DNA of 64,000 bases from Vibrio tubiashii (GCA_000775715.1 JRWQ01000002.1:1-64000); one strand, 5' to 3'. Counted from the first letter of the stretch, positions 42,178 to 52,294 are shown. Program-made: numbers and translations. The notes: generated by a model from the sequence alone, not told the origin.

Positions 42178-43575
42178 TTAGTTTGGTATTTCAATCCCTG
42201 CATCACGCATTTTAGCTAGTTTATAGCGCAGCGTGCGTGGACTAATGCCTAACTTCTCGGCCATCTCTTTGCGCCGTCCGTTACACTCCTCCAAAGTTTC
42301 GAGGATAATCGCGTACTCTTGGTCACGCAGTTCACCGCCAAGACCACTGCCTGACGACACACTGTTCACTTCCGCAACCGGTTTTACGCATGGCGCAACA
42401 CTGTCTCCCGCTTCCACCGCGACTTGCAGAGAAGACGCATCTTGCCAATCAAGCCCTTCCAATAGAATATGCTCATCATCAATTTGAGAGTTTTCACTCA
42501 AAATCAACGCACGTTGTACAACGTTATCCAATTCACGTACGTTACCTGGCCATGCATAAGCAAGCAGTTTACTAACTGCGCTTTGGGTAACATTAGGCAC
42601 AGGCATACCTAGTTTTTGGCAATGACGTTCAACCAAGTGCTTCGCTAGAGGCTCAATATCCCCTTTGCGATCCTGTAGTGCTGGCCATGCGATTGGGAAC
42701 ACATTCAAGCGGTAGTACAAATCTTCGCGGAAGTTACCTTCTTGAACATAGCTTTTTAGGTCACGGTTGCTAGTTGCTAAAACACGAACATCAAGCTTGA
42801 TGCTCTTACGGCTACCTAAACGTTCCACTTCGCGCTCTTGTAAGACGCGCAGCAGTTTAGCTTGTAGGCTCAAATCCATCTCACTGATTTCATCAAGTAA
42901 AATAGTACCACCTTGTGCCTGTTCGAATTTACCCGGACACGCTTGAACGGCGCCAGTAAAGGCTCCTTTTTCGTAACCGAACAGTGTTGCCTCTAGCATG
43001 TTATCTGGAATAGCAGCACAGTTAATCGCGACAAATGGGCCATCTTTACGATTGGACGCATTGTGGATGTAACGCGACATGACTTCTTTACCAGAACCGC
43101 TTGGGCCAAGCACCATCACGCTGGCATCGGTTTTCGCCACCTTATCTGCAAGCGCAAGTAGTTTAATGCTTTTCTCATCAGCAACCACTGCGTCGCCATT
43201 ATCATCTGATTTAACCGGGGCATAACGGCTAACCATGTTAAGCAGCACTTCTGGAGCAAATGGTTTCGCCATGTAATCAATCGCACCATCTTTCATCGCA
43301 GAAACCGCGTCTTCGATATTGGCATATGCTGTCATCAGTAACACAGGTAAATTAGGCCAGTGCTGCTTTATATTTCTAAGCAGAGCTAAACCACCCATAC
43401 CGGCCATTTGCACATCAGATACGACAATATCAACATTGTTAGATTTGAGTTTAACTAAGGCATCCTCTGCACTGTCTGCTTCAAGCCATTCATAGCCAGC
43501 TAGTGCCAGAGTATCGACTAACGCTTCGCGTAGACCTTCATCATCCTCTACGATCAATACTTTGCTTTGAGCCAT
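42178..43575 (-). CDS. flrC: Sigma-54 response regulator FlrC
   Basis: 465 residues. An N-terminal receiver domain (about 1-115) has the acidic pair D11-D12 and phospho-acceptor Asp54 (VVSDVQMAG). The AAA+ sigma-54 activation domain has Walker A GPSGSGKE (157-164) and the GAFTGA loop at 204-209. A C-terminal Fis-type helix-turn-helix with RKEMAEKLGISPRTLRYKL ends the protein. FlrC phosphorylated by FlrB activates class III genes (basal body, hook and the main flagellin). Its ATG overlaps the flrB stop by one base. Confidence 0.97.
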   Translation of the reverse strand: MAQSKVLIVEDDEGLREALVDTLALAGYEWLEADSAEDALVKLKSNNVDIVVSDVQMAGMGGLALLRNIKQHWPNLPVLLMTAYANIEDAVSAMKDGAIDYMAKPFAPEVLLNMVSRYAPVKSDDNGDAVVADEKSIKLLALADKVAKTDASVMVLGPSGSGKEVMSRYIHNASNRKDGPFVAINCAAIPDNMLEATLFGYEKGAFTGAVQACPGKFEQAQGGTILLDEISEMDLSLQAKLLRVLQEREVERLGSRKSIKLDVRVLATSNRDLKSYVQEGNFREDLYYRLNVFPIAWPALQDRKGDIEPLAKHLVERHCQKLGMPVPNVTQSAVSKLLAYAWPGNVRELDNVVQRALILSENSQIDDEHILLEGLDWQDASSLQVAVEAGDSVAPCVKPVAEVNSVSSGSGLGGELRDQEYAIILETLEECNGRRKEMAEKLGISPRTLRYKLAKMRDAGIEIPN

Positions 43576-44636
43576 TATTCTTCTCCAGTCATAGCTTGTT
43601 GCTCAGAGTGCGGCTGACGATCGAGCGGAATACAGACCGTAAAACATGCACCATCACCTTGTTCTGAAATAAGTTCTAACCTTCCGTCGTGAGCACGACA
43701 TACCATTTGGACTACGGCAAGCCCAAGTCCGGTTCCTTGAGAACGCGTGGTAAAAAAGGGTTCCATGATTTTGTTTTGCAGTTCTTCAGGTACACCTGGG
43801 CCACTATCTTGAACTGAGATTTTCAGCTCGCCGTTAACTGGTCTGAAGAACACATCAACCTGCGACTGCTTACCCGCAATTTGAATCGCGTTCATCACTA
43901 GGTTACTCAATGCCGACGCTATCGCATTCACATTGCCCAGAAGTTGCGTCTCTTCTTGCTCAACTTCTAAGAAATAGTCAATCTGGTTAGTTTTTAAGGC
44001 GGTCTCAACCATTGGTGAAAACTCAGCAACTAAATCACCAACGGAAAACGGTTTGACCACTTTGTTGTCGCCACCTTTTGCGAACAGCAGCATGTCGTTT
44101 ACTTGCTTTTCCAAGTCATGCAGACGATCCATCAACTTCGTCTGAAATCGCTCTTTGGTTGTCACTGGGAGATTTGGCGCCGCTAAGTTCGACGCGTAAA
44201 GCATCGCACTAGAAAGTGGTGTACGGACTTGGTGTGCTAAGGAAGCCACCATTCGGCCTATTGATGACAAACGCTGTAAGTCACTGATACGCGACTGCAA
44301 AAGGCGAGTTTCAGTTAAGTCTGTAATCAATATAAGTTGGCCTGTCTCTGAGGCTGAAATCGCTAGGCGAACTTTACGCCCATTGCGAAGTGAGATTTCA
44401 TGACCATCATCTTCGCGCGGAGCAAACACTTGTTGAATGATTTCAAACCACTTCTCGCCCAGTAGAGGGATCTCTAACAAACGCTGAGCTTCAGGGTTCA
44501 CTTCTTGAATTATCCCCTGAGTATCAAGCAATATTACGCCTGCTGGCATAACATCTAGCACTTGCTGATAGCGTTTCACTTGTTGTTCTAAAGTGCCTAG
44601 AGGCATCGGGTTATCGACCGAAGGGGTTAACTGCAT
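43575..44636 (-). CDS. flrB: Sensor histidine kinase FlrB
   Basis: 353 residues, without membrane spans, so a cytosolic kinase. An N-terminal PAS domain (about 15-115) precedes the phosphoacceptor helix with His135 in SLAHQVRTPL, then an HATPase domain with VMNAIQIAG (N box), SVQDSGPGVPEEL (G1) and GTGLGLAVVQMV (G2). FlrB phosphorylates FlrC; the signal is a flagellar assembly cue. A sigma-54 type promoter nested in a hairpin lies 38 bp upstream of the ATG, consistent with FlrA control. Confidence 0.96.
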   Translation of the reverse strand: MQLTPSVDNPMPLGTLEQQVKRYQQVLDVMPAGVILLDTQGIIQEVNPEAQRLLEIPLLGEKWFEIIQQVFAPREDDGHEISLRNGRKVRLAISASETGQLILITDLTETRLLQSRISDLQRLSSIGRMVASLAHQVRTPLSSAMLYASNLAAPNLPVTTKERFQTKLMDRLHDLEKQVNDMLLFAKGGDNKVVKPFSVGDLVAEFSPMVETALKTNQIDYFLEVEQEETQLLGNVNAIASALSNLVMNAIQIAGKQSQVDVFFRPVNGELKISVQDSGPGVPEELQNKIMEPFFTTRSQGTGLGLAVVQMVCRAHDGRLELISEQGDGACFTVCIPLDRQPHSEQQAMTGEE

Positions 44637-44661
44637 GACGTATTTCTGCCTTAAAAACTAC

Positions 44662-44696
44662 AATAGCCTGACTTGCAAAAAGCACGCCAGGCTATT
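44662..44696 (-). terminator. Inverted repeat flanking the flrBC promoter; possible flrA terminator
   Basis: AATAGCCTG (44662-44670) pairs perfectly with CAGGCTATT (44688-44696), leaving a 17-nt loop. It is in the flrA-flrB gap, 77 bp after the flrA stop. The flrBC sigma-54 element lies almost wholly within the loop. It might attenuate readthrough from flrA, though the T-run is weak (GTAGTTTTT). Confidence 0.5.
44674..44689 (-). promoter_or_regulatory. Sigma-54 (-24/-12) promoter upstream of flrBC
   Basis: TGGCGTGCTTTTTGCA on the minus strand matches TGGC...TTGCA with correct spacing, 38 bp before the flrB ATG. In V. cholerae flrBC is a class II operon activated by FlrA with sigma-54, in agreement. 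Confidence 0.85.
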
Positions 44697-44772
44697 CATG
44701 TTATTTTTCAACAACTTAATATCAAGCCAGTAAATTGACAGTGAAAAATTTGCGACTCTAGAGCCTAACATT

Positions 44773-46239
44773 CTAACGCTGTAAATTGTACTTACGCATC
44801 TTCTCTACCAAGGTGGTACGACGCATACCCAACATGTCTGCTGCTCGCGCAACGACCCCACCTTGAGCTTCTAATGCTTGATTGATCATATTCACTTCTA
44901 AATCAGCCAACATCTCTTTGAGATTGACCCCTTCAGGTGGCAGATTCTGCGGTGCATTTTCGTGCTCGTGGAAAATATCATTCTCTTCCAAACTAAAGTC
45001 TTCAGAAAATAGGTCTTGTAATGCGTCGCGCTCTTGCTGTTCGACAGACTCAAGGTTGTTGTACTCAGGCTGGAACTCAGGAATGTCACTGTAGCGATAT
45101 TTAGTCGGTAAGTGATTCACATCAACCAAGCTATTTGGATAAAGAATGATCATACGTTCAACCAAGTTAGCTAACTCTCGAACGTTGCCCGGCCACTCAT
45201 GCTCCATCAAAGAGTTAATTGAACGTGGGGTAAAGCAAATCGGTTGGGCACCTTCAGACTCCATACGCGTCATCAATTCTTGCAGCAGCAACGGAATATC
45301 ATCTTTGCGCTCGCGCAGCGCGGGCATTTCAATAGGAAAAACATTCAGTCGATAGTAAAGATCCTCGCGGAAAGAACTGTCGTCAATCATGCTTTCCAAG
45401 TTGCGATGGGTTGCTGCAATCACACGGACATTAACGCGAATAGTGGTATTGCCGCCAACACGCTCAAAGCAACGCTCTTGAAGCACGCGCAGTAACTTAA
45501 CCTGCATTGGCATTGGCATATCACCAATTTCATCTAGAAACAGCGTGCCGCCTTCAGCAAGCTCAAAACGCCCTTTACGTGAGGTAATCGCACCCGTGAA
45601 AGCGCCTTTTTCATGACCAAATAGCTCACTTTCAAGCAGATCAGGTGGAATCGCACCACAGTTAATCGGCACAAATGGACCGCTACGGCGCGCGGAGTGG
45701 TAATGGATGTTGCGCGCCACTACCTCTTTCCCTGTGCCTGATTCACCTAAAATCAGAACGTTAGCTTCCGTACCAGACACTTGTTCGATTAGATGGCGTA
45801 CATCTTTAATGCCATGACTCTGACCGACTAAGCTGCGGAAAAGAGTATTCTTGCGTGAAGAAGAGAGAACATTAACGCCTTTACGTCCCAAGAAATCTTT
45901 ACAGTGGCGAAGAGCTTCACTCAACTGAGGATAATTTAATGGGTATTCCAACTCGCCAACGTAATTTGTTAGCTCTTCAACAGGGTATGACTGCTTACCA
46001 GCAATCAATAAAGGTATATGGTTGGCCTGGGATAATTTATCACTCAGCTTAGAAGGTAATTCAATGCTAGTTAGAGAACCAAGAATACAACCGGCCCACA
46101 CACTCGACCAATCTAAATCATCAAGCTGATCAGAGCTGATCGCCTCACACTGTTCTCCAACAAATTCTAAAATATTACTGAGATTGGTACGTGCCTGAGC
46201 ATCATCTTCAATCACAAGTAGTTTTGCTAAACCTTGCAT
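44773..46239 (-). CDS. flrA: Master flagellar regulator FlrA (FleQ family)
   Basis: 488 residues. The N-terminal FleQ/receiver-like domain (about 1-115) keeps the acidic cluster EDD at 11-13, but the expected phospho-acceptor region reads WAGCILGS (48-55) with no Asp. The AAA+ domain has Walker A GESGTGKE (165-172) and GAFTGA (212-217). A Fis-type helix-turn-helix ends the protein ([20 protein letters not shown]). FlrA starts the flagellar cascade and in V. cholerae is inhibited by c-di-GMP. It is preceded by a 281-bp gap and is likely transcribed on its own. Confidence 0.97.
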   Translation of the reverse strand: MQGLAKLLVIEDDAQARTNLSNILEFVGEQCEAISSDQLDDLDWSSVWAGCILGSLTSIELPSKLSDKLSQANHIPLLIAGKQSYPVEELTNYVGELEYPLNYPQLSEALRHCKDFLGRKGVNVLSSSRKNTLFRSLVGQSHGIKDVRHLIEQVSGTEANVLILGESGTGKEVVARNIHYHSARRSGPFVPINCGAIPPDLLESELFGHEKGAFTGAITSRKGRFELAEGGTLFLDEIGDMPMPMQVKLLRVLQERCFERVGGNTTIRVNVRVIAATHRNLESMIDDSSFREDLYYRLNVFPIEMPALRERKDDIPLLLQELMTRMESEGAQPICFTPRSINSLMEHEWPGNVRELANLVERMIILYPNSLVDVNHLPTKYRYSDIPEFQPEYNNLESVEQQERDALQDLFSEDFSLEENDIFHEHENAPQNLPPEGVNLKEMLADLEVNMINQALEAQGGVVARAADMLGMRRTTLVEKMRKYNLQR

Positions 46240-46370
46240 AGGTGAGATTGTTTGCCTTTATTATGAAACGTTGTGGCTGGTGTTAATATCTATACGCTTA
46301 ATAACTATAGTTCAGAAACTTAATACTCGTTCAAAAACCAAGCTAGACGACAATCTAGAAATTTCAGCAA

Positions 46371-46402
46371 CAAAAAAAAGCCACTAGGCTAGTTAGTGAC
46401 TT
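46371..46402 (-). terminator. Rho-independent terminator after fliS
   Basis: AAGCCACTA (46378-46386) pairs with TAGTGACTT (46394-46402), including one G-U pair, and on the minus strand a run of eight Ts follows. It lies in the 281-bp gap between fliS and flrA and ends the flaG-fliD-flaI-fliS unit. Confidence 0.85.
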
Positions 46403-46520
46403 CTATTCTATTTGATAAAAAAAATAAGGCAACCAAGCAATTACTTGATGTGATATTTGCCCAAACCTTACAGCGTCTAATGCGAAGATTGTCTATAAAA
46501 CAATCTAAAACACTGAATTT

Positions 46521-46931
46521 CTATAAACCGACGTCCGCAGCTGTAAGGTTATGGTACTCAGTTGGGATTTGATCCCAAGCAGACTTAATCTCGCGAATGA
46601 TCTCAATCACATCATCAATCGGCTGAGGATTATTTTGATGATTCGCTTCCGTAATCTGTGTGATCATGAATTCATACAGCTGATCGAGGTTCTGAGCGAT
46701 ATCCCCACCGTCATCCATCGACAAACAACTACGTAAACTAATGATAATATCTAGAGCTTTACCCAAACGCTCGCCTTTAGCCGGAATATTCCCCGCTTGC
46801 ATCGCCGCTTTACCTTGAATCAAACGTTCAATAGCACCAGCCATTAGCATTTGAACAATTTTATGCGGGGAGGCCGCACTGAGCTGGCTATCAACCGATA
46901 CCTTCTTGTAAGCCTGTAGTGAACCACGCAT
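46521..46931 (-). CDS. fliS: Flagellin export chaperone FliS
   Basis: 136 residues, a four-helix bundle protein of usual size. It begins MRGSLQAYKKVSVDSQLSAASPHKIVQMLMAGAIERLIQGKAAM, the FliS signature. It binds the C-terminal D0 helix of flagellins and prevents premature polymerisation in the cytosol. It is the last gene of the flaG-fliD-flaI-fliS cluster, 14 bp after flaI. Confidence 0.96.
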   Translation of the reverse strand: MRGSLQAYKKVSVDSQLSAASPHKIVQMLMAGAIERLIQGKAAMQAGNIPAKGERLGKALDIIISLRSCLSMDDGGDIAQNLDQLYEFMITQITEANHQNNPQPIDDVIEIIREIKSAWDQIPTEYHNLTAADVGL

Positions 46932-46945
46932 AACAACCCTCTTTT

Positions 46946-47269
46946 TTATAAAAACTTTTGATACTGCTGAACGGAACGCTTGCCATGACGATACTTTTGT
47001 AACGCCTGCCCCAGTTCAGAAGTTTTACTCTGCATTAAAGACACAACAGTTTGGGTTCTTTCAACCGCGTCATGCCACTGCTGCAACTTAGCAAGTTGCG
47101 GAGACTTTTCTATCTCACTCAACAAACTTTGCAATAACTGTTCCCTTATATCGACGAGCTGAACAATTTCTTCAGCGTTTATCTCTTCAAATGTAAGAGT
47201 TTCAGATACTTTTTGATCTAAATCACATAAATCTGCTAACCGACGCAGAAAATCACTATCCGAGTGCAT
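46946..47269 (-). CDS. flaI: Flagellar protein FlaI (FliT-like)
   Basis: 107 residues, helical, with no signal peptide or membrane span. It begins MHSDSDFLRRLADLCDLDQKVSETLTFEEIN and ends KRSVQQYQKFL. The position between fliD and fliS matches Vibrio flaI, and the size matches FliT, the FliD chaperone; that function is inferred. It overlaps the fliD stop by 14 bp, indicating translational coupling with its likely client. Confidence 0.88.
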   Translation of the reverse strand: MHSDSDFLRRLADLCDLDQKVSETLTFEEINAEEIVQLVDIREQLLQSLLSEIEKSPQLAKLQQWHDAVERTQTVVSLMQSKTSELGQALQKYRHGKRSVQQYQKFL

Positions 47270-49277
47270 TCATCATCCCTGCTAGCTGAGACTGCATCTT
47301 ACTGGTTGCATCCTGCATTGCCGAAAATTTGGCGTGCGTTCGTTGCTCTAGGCTTTCCATACGGCGATCAAGTGCCGCTTGATCATCTCGGAGTCGGTAA
47401 GTTCGCTCAGTCATACTTTGCTCACGGTTGCGGATTGAACCAGTGACACCCGTCAAGCCTTGAATCGCATCTTCAACCTTTTTGGCGAAACCGTTGTTGC
47501 CACCAAAAAAACCTTCAAGCTTATTGAAGTTATTGTTCAACTGACGATCGAGCATACTGTAGTTTATCTCGAGCGTACCTTGACGAGTGGTGGTGATACC
47601 GAACTCAGTGAGCGTTTTTAAATCTTCAGGAGCAGCATCGACGCTAGAAGAGAATACGGCTTTTAATCGCGAGTCTGCGCTACGGACAATACTGTCGCCC
47701 GCTAGTGGCCCTGCCATCCCCGTTCTTGGGTCAACACCGCTCAGCTCCTTAGTGGTCTGGTAGAACTGATTGTATGAAGCAACAAATTGCTCAATATCTT
47801 CTCGCACCCCTTGTCGGTCATACTCAATATCAATCTCTGATGCAGGCTTGCCAGCCTCAGTACGTCCTTTCAAAGTCAAATCGACGCCATCAATGGCATC
47901 TTCAATAATGTTGTTGTTACTTGAAAGTTGGGCAACGCCATCGAGTAGTACTTTGGCATCTTGCGCCGCTTGAACCTCTGTCATACCGCGGTAGGTATCA
48001 AAAGATTGCTGCGCCGCTTTCAAATCGGCCTGTGCTTGATCGATCCTTTCTAAATACTCACGCTCTTGCGCTGGCAATTTGGCTCGCTCAAGTTCTTTAG
48101 CCTGTTCTGGTGTTAACTCTCCCGACGCCACTCGCTGGGCCAACAGTGCCTTTTCATCCGCGACTTTCTGTTCAATCCGAGCCTGCTCTGCATCCAGCCT
48201 AGCTTGGGCTTCCTTCGGAGTTACATAAGAGTCGGTTAGTGTACCAGAGGCCGTATTGGACCAGCCCGGAACATCTGGCGCTTTCTCTTGAGCTTTACCA
48301 TCTAGCTGAGGCTCTGGCTCCCAATACGAACTTAATAGTGTACCCGATGCCGTTTCCGTCCACCCCGGGATTCGCTCTTCAGGCTTAATGTATTTATTCG
48401 CTTCGATGCCAGCTTGTGCTGCCGCAGCCGTCGCTGTTTTGGACATTTGATTATCTGCAGTAGCGTCTTTCGCTGCATTGGGGTCAGCGTTCGTCGCGGC
48501 CTGCCTAGAGGCGTCGGCGATTTCTTGGTCTACAATTTTTGCCGCTTCAATATTGCTTTCGGCAATCTTATCGGCAACTTTTTGCTCCTCCGGTGTTAGA
48601 GGCGCAATTAGCTCTTGAGCAGCTGAACGAGCGCGCTCAAGGTCTTTAACCCGTTGCTCAAGGGTTTTATATTCAAGTAATTTAAGCGGGTCGCCGGCTT
48701 TTGCTTCGGCGCGCATTGAGATGTCGTTGTCTTGACCAGATTGGTTAGATGCAACGATCAGACGAGGACCTTCGGTGTCGTTAATAACAGCAGCACGCAC
48801 CCCTGGATTTGATTTACTTCCGTTGATACCACGTACGATATCAATCAATTTAGAGTTCTCTTGCACATCAATCGAGAACTTGTCACCTCCCATCGAAATC
48901 TGCAGCTTACCCGGCCCAAACTTTGCGTCTTCCGGCAAAACATCGGACGCAATTTTATGACTTTGGGCAAGCTGCAACACATCGATAGCATATCGACCAG
49001 CGATAGCTTCAGTGGTTGCCGTCGCAGATACTACAGCCTCATCCGTGGATTCAACTGTTCTTGCGGCGAAAGCTTTCTCTTGACGAAAGCTCGCCATCAA
49101 GTTTTTCATCGTATCCAGCGACTCTCTGAGTCGACCATAAGCACTGATACTGGAATCGATCTGGGCGCGCTCATTGTCAATTCGTTGCTGCTTAGGTATG
49201 CGCTCCGAATCCACAATTTTGCTGACCATAGAATTGATATCCATGCCAGAATTCATGCCTATAGGGCCAAAACTCAT
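47256..49277 (-). CDS. fliD: Flagellar filament cap protein FliD
   Basis: 673 residues, well above the 450-470 of enteric FliD. The N-terminal FliD_N domain (about 8-105) and the C-terminal FliD_C domain (about 430-660) are both clear; the C-terminus ends KMQSQLAGMMNALG. Between about 205 and 430 lies an insertion of coiled-coil, Ala/Glu/Gln-rich sequence that contains two copies of PGW-x-x-TASGTL-x-x-SY (residues 304-318 and 337-351). FliD caps the filament and folds incoming flagellin. It lies 19 bp after flaG and overlaps flaI by 14 bp. Confidence 0.95.
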   Translation of the reverse strand: MSFGPIGMNSGMDINSMVSKIVDSERIPKQQRIDNERAQIDSSISAYGRLRESLDTMKNLMASFRQEKAFAARTVESTDEAVVSATATTEAIAGRYAIDVLQLAQSHKIASDVLPEDAKFGPGKLQISMGGDKFSIDVQENSKLIDIVRGINGSKSNPGVRAAVINDTEGPRLIVASNQSGQDNDISMRAEAKAGDPLKLLEYKTLEQRVKDLERARSAAQELIAPLTPEEQKVADKIAESNIEAAKIVDQEIADASRQAATNADPNAAKDATADNQMSKTATAAAAQAGIEANKYIKPEERIPGWTETASGTLLSSYWEPEPQLDGKAQEKAPDVPGWSNTASGTLTDSYVTPKEAQARLDAEQARIEQKVADEKALLAQRVASGELTPEQAKELERAKLPAQEREYLERIDQAQADLKAAQQSFDTYRGMTEVQAAQDAKVLLDGVAQLSSNNNIIEDAIDGVDLTLKGRTEAGKPASEIDIEYDRQGVREDIEQFVASYNQFYQTTKELSGVDPRTGMAGPLAGDSIVRSADSRLKAVFSSSVDAAPEDLKTLTEFGITTTRQGTLEINYSMLDRQLNNNFNKLEGFFGGNNGFAKKVEDAIQGLTGVTGSIRNREQSMTERTYRLRDDQAALDRRMESLEQRTHAKFSAMQDATSKMQSQLAGMMNALG

Positions 49278-49296
49278 TCATTCACTCCAAGTACGA

Positions 49297-49722
49297 TTAC
49301 ACCGTCTGGTTAACAATTCCCGACGAATAACGGGCAGTTTGTTCCCGTAGACGACGTAAGATAACCAGCGCTTCCTCATCGGGTATCTGGCGAATAATAT
49401 CGCCAGTCTCCGCTTCATATATTGTCACAACATCTCGTCCCGATTCTTCGTCAACACGAAACGATAAGCCTTTATTGATCGACGAAATGAAGTCATTCAT
49501 CTGCTCAACAATCCTTTCGCGCTCTGCCCGATTGAGTTTTTCACGCTCTTTCGAAGCTTCTATCATTTTTTCGACAGACTGAGCCGCTTTTTTGCTTATC
49601 TCCTGAGTAGAGACCTGTTCCTTCTGCGAGGAAACTTGCTGCACATCATTCCTTGAAGCAAGTTTAGTGCCACTATCTGAGCCATAAGGCTGGATGTTCG
49701 ATGTGTAGGATGGTATTTCCAT
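49297..49722 (-). CDS. flaG: Flagellar protein FlaG
   Basis: 141 residues. The N-terminal half is polar and disordered. The C-terminal half is the FlaG domain (about 75-135): NDFISSINKGLSFRVDEESGRDVVTIYEAETGDIIRQIPDEEALVILRRL. FlaG proteins influence filament length in polarly flagellated bacteria; the mechanism is unclear. It lies between the last flagellin and fliD, as in all characterised Vibrio polar loci. A 71-bp gap to the flagellin shows no obvious terminator or sigma-54 / sigma-28 element. Confidence 0.93.
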   Translation of the reverse strand: MEIPSYTSNIQPYGSDSGTKLASRNDVQQVSSQKEQVSTQEISKKAAQSVEKMIEASKEREKLNRAERERIVEQMNDFISSINKGLSFRVDEESGRDVVTIYEAETGDIIRQIPDEEALVILRRLREQTARYSSGIVNQTV

Positions 49723-49793
49723 AACGATCTCCCTTCCACCTTAGCAGGTTACAACATACTGTTGCACCAATAAGCTCCCATCGAACCTATCGA

Positions 49794-50927
49794 TTAACCT
49801 AATAAGCTAAGAGCTGCCGACGGAGACTGCTTCGCTTGCGCTAGTACCGAGGTACTGGCTTGCTGAAGAATTTGCGACTTAGTCATCTGAGTCGTTTCCT
49901 TCGCGTAGTCAGTATCAACAATACGGCTTCTAGACGCATTAACATTTTCGTTAATGTTATCTAAGTTACTGATAGCATGGCCAAAGCGGTTTTGGAATGC
50001 ACCTAGTTCAGCACGCTGGCTATCTACCGCTTTTAATGCACCATCAATAACAGATACTGCCAATTGTGAACCGGCAACTGTCGACACATCAACATCGGCA
50101 ACCGTGCGATCTTCTGCGGCTCCAAAGCCAATCTCCGAACCTAGCGCACCGCCAATAGTTACATCTGACGAGACTTTATTAGTCGCAGCAAAAAGTTGCA
50201 GCTTACCTTCTTCGCCAACCGATGCTTTTACATCTTCACTTTGACCGTTAATGTAAGTAGCAAGCTGTTCAATATCGTCGCCTGCTTTTGCATTAATCGT
50301 CAGCGACTGTGCGTCTCCATGTACATCAGTATAGTCTAGGGTCAGATCAGTTGCTCCTTCAGCGACAGTCCAATCAGGTGCCTTACCTGCTGCTGCGATA
50401 TATGCTTTCCCGCCCATATCCATAGTATCTGAGCGCATATTGCCCATGGAAAGCTGAACAGCCTCACCAGAGCTTGCACCAATTTGGAATGATTGAGTAC
50501 CGAAAGTACCGTTAAGCAGTTTATTACCACCAAATGATGTGGTTTCTGCAATACGGTTAAGCTCATCGTTTAGAGCAGTGACTTCTTCTTGAATTGCAAG
50601 TCGCTCTGAACGAGAGTTGGAACCATTTGAGGATTGCAATGACAAGTCACGCATACGTTGAAGTATGTTGGTTGTCTCGTTCATCGCACCTTCAGCAGTT
50701 TGCGCGATTGAGATACCATCATTCGCATTTTTTACCGCCATGTCTAAGCCACGACTTTGCGAGTTCAAACGGTTTGAGATTTGAAGGCCAGCAGCATCAT
50801 CTCGGGCACTGTTGATTTTGTAACCCGAAGATAAACGCTCCATCGATTTCTGCATGCCTTCAGTCGCCCCATTAAGGTAGCGCTGAGCGGTCATCGCAGA
50901 CACGTTCGTGTTTACGTTAATTGCCAT
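49794..50927 (-). CDS. Polar flagellin, third of tandem trio (FlaB/FlaA position next to flaG)
   Basis: 377 residues. Conserved D0/D1 helices at both ends ([41 protein letters not shown] and [42 protein letters not shown]) flank a short variable D2-like middle (about 175-280). The D1 segment [18 protein letters not shown] is present. It lacks cysteine, as polar flagellins usually do. It equals V. cholerae flaB or V. parahaemolyticus flaA by position; naming differs between species. A consensus sigma-28 promoter lies 81 bp upstream of the ATG. Confidence 0.96.
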   Translation of the reverse strand: MAINVNTNVSAMTAQRYLNGATEGMQKSMERLSSGYKINSARDDAAGLQISNRLNSQSRGLDMAVKNANDGISIAQTAEGAMNETTNILQRMRDLSLQSSNGSNSRSERLAIQEEVTALNDELNRIAETTSFGGNKLLNGTFGTQSFQIGASSGEAVQLSMGNMRSDTMDMGGKAYIAAAGKAPDWTVAEGATDLTLDYTDVHGDAQSLTINAKAGDDIEQLATYINGQSEDVKASVGEEGKLQLFAATNKVSSDVTIGGALGSEIGFGAAEDRTVADVDVSTVAGSQLAVSVIDGALKAVDSQRAELGAFQNRFGHAISNLDNINENVNASRSRIVDTDYAKETTQMTKSQILQQASTSVLAQAKQSPSAALSLLG

Positions 50928-51007
50928 ATTTGATCTCCTTAGGCATTAGGGTGATGTGTATCTGCGTCTCTCACCTCGCATCAACACATCTCATTTCTCT
51001 CAATCCT

Positions 51008-51034
51008 TTAACGGCGAGTGAAAAAATACCTTTA
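51008..51034 (-). promoter_or_regulatory. Sigma-28 (FliA) promoter of the flagellin gene at 49794-50927
   Basis: On the minus strand TAAA (51031-51034), a 15-nt spacer and GCCGTTAA (51008-51015) match the sigma-28 consensus TAAA-N15-GCCGATAA with one mismatch. Confidence 0.88.
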
Positions 51035-51115
51035 GAAAAAAAATATTGACTTATTAACTTAATCCTGAGTGTTTTGGCTATTTTTCTTTATTTTTCAAAA
51101 AGTTAAACTAAATAA

Positions 51116-51141
51116 AAAAATCCAGCCGAAGCTGGATTTTT
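51116..51141 (-). terminator. Rho-independent terminator after the middle flagellin gene
   Basis: An 11-bp stem (AAAAATCCAGC / GCTGGATTTTT) closed by a stable TTCG tetraloop on the minus strand, followed by Ts. It lies 17 bp after the flagellin stop. Confidence 0.92.
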
Positions 51142-51157
51142 GTGATCTAGATTTGAT

Positions 51158-52294
51158 TTAGCCTAGTAAGCTTAGTGCCGAGTTTGGTGCTTGCTTCGCT
51201 TGAGCAAGAATAGAGCTTGACGCTTGAGAAAGAATTTGCGACTTGGTTAGTGCAGTTGTTTCTTTCGCGAAATCAGTATCTTTGATGCGACTCTTAGACG
51301 CATTCACATTTTCATTAATGTTGTCTAAGTTGCTGATTGCATGGTTGAAGCGGTTCTGGAACGCACCCAACTCTGCACGATGACTATCTACATACTGAAG
51401 TGCACTGTCGATGATAGCAACCGACTCTTGTGAACCACCGACAGTTGTCACGTCAATATCGTTAACCGTTACTGCATCACCCGCACCCATAGCTAACTCA
51501 CCAGCAAGTCCACCAGCGAACGCAACTGTTGCTCCATCTACTTTATTGTTACCCGCATAAATCTGTAGCGCGCCATCTTGGTCTACTGACGCTGTTACCA
51601 AGTCTGTTTGACCATTGATGTAAGTTGCAAGTTGCTCAATATCGTCGCCTTCTTTTGCATTGATATTGATTGTTTGCTCTTCGCCAGCATTATCAGTCAG
51701 AGTAATCGTTAGGTCATTAGAACCAGCTTGAACGCTCCAGTCTTTGTCTTTTGCATTCGCCGCTTGGAATGCTGTACCACCCATATCAGCGTTGTCGCTA
51801 CGCATGTTATTTAGGGTTAACATCACCGCTTCGCCGTTGTCAGCACCGATTTGGAAAGACTTGGTTGCGTAAGTACCATTTAGAAGCTTGTTGCCACCAA
51901 AAGAGGTTGTTTCAGCAATACGGTTAAGTTCGTTATTCAAAGCCGTCACTTCTTCTTGAATCGCAACACGCTCTGATTTTGAGTTTGAACCGTTCGCAGA
52001 TTGTAGCGATAGGTCACGCATACGTTGGAGGATGTTTGTAGTCTCGTTCATCGCACCTTCAGCAGTTTGCGCGATAGAGATACCATCGTTCGCGTTACGT
52101 ACCGCAACATCAAGACCACGGCTTTGAACGTTTAAGCGGTTTGAGATTTGTAGGCCCGCTGCGTCATCTTTTGCGCTATTGATCTTAAAGCCAGATGACA
52201 AACGCTCCATTGAAGTCTGTTGAGCATTAGTTGCACTGTTTAGGTAACGCTGTGCTGTCATTGCTGATACGTTAGTATTTACATTTACTGCCAT
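51158..52294 (-). CDS. Polar flagellin, second of tandem trio (FlaD/FlaB position)
   Basis: 378 residues from [25 protein letters not shown] lies 8 nt before this ATG, and a 24-residue longer frame upstream is not a real N-terminus. It has the same architecture as its neighbours: conserved terminal helices and a variable centre (about 175-275) differing from the other two copies. It ends [17 protein letters not shown]. It is bracketed by its own sigma-28 promoter and its own terminator, so it is a monocistronic late gene. Equivalent to flaD in V. cholerae or flaB in V. parahaemolyticus by position. Confidence 0.96.
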   Translation of the reverse strand: MAVNVNTNVSAMTAQRYLNSATNAQQTSMERLSSGFKINSAKDDAAGLQISNRLNVQSRGLDVAVRNANDGISIAQTAEGAMNETTNILQRMRDLSLQSANGSNSKSERVAIQEEVTALNNELNRIAETTSFGGNKLLNGTYATKSFQIGADNGEAVMLTLNNMRSDNADMGGTAFQAANAKDKDWSVQAGSNDLTITLTDNAGEEQTININAKEGDDIEQLATYINGQTDLVTASVDQDGALQIYAGNNKVDGATVAFAGGLAGELAMGAGDAVTVNDIDVTTVGGSQESVAIIDSALQYVDSHRAELGAFQNRFNHAISNLDNINENVNASKSRIKDTDFAKETTALTKSQILSQASSSILAQAKQAPNSALSLLG

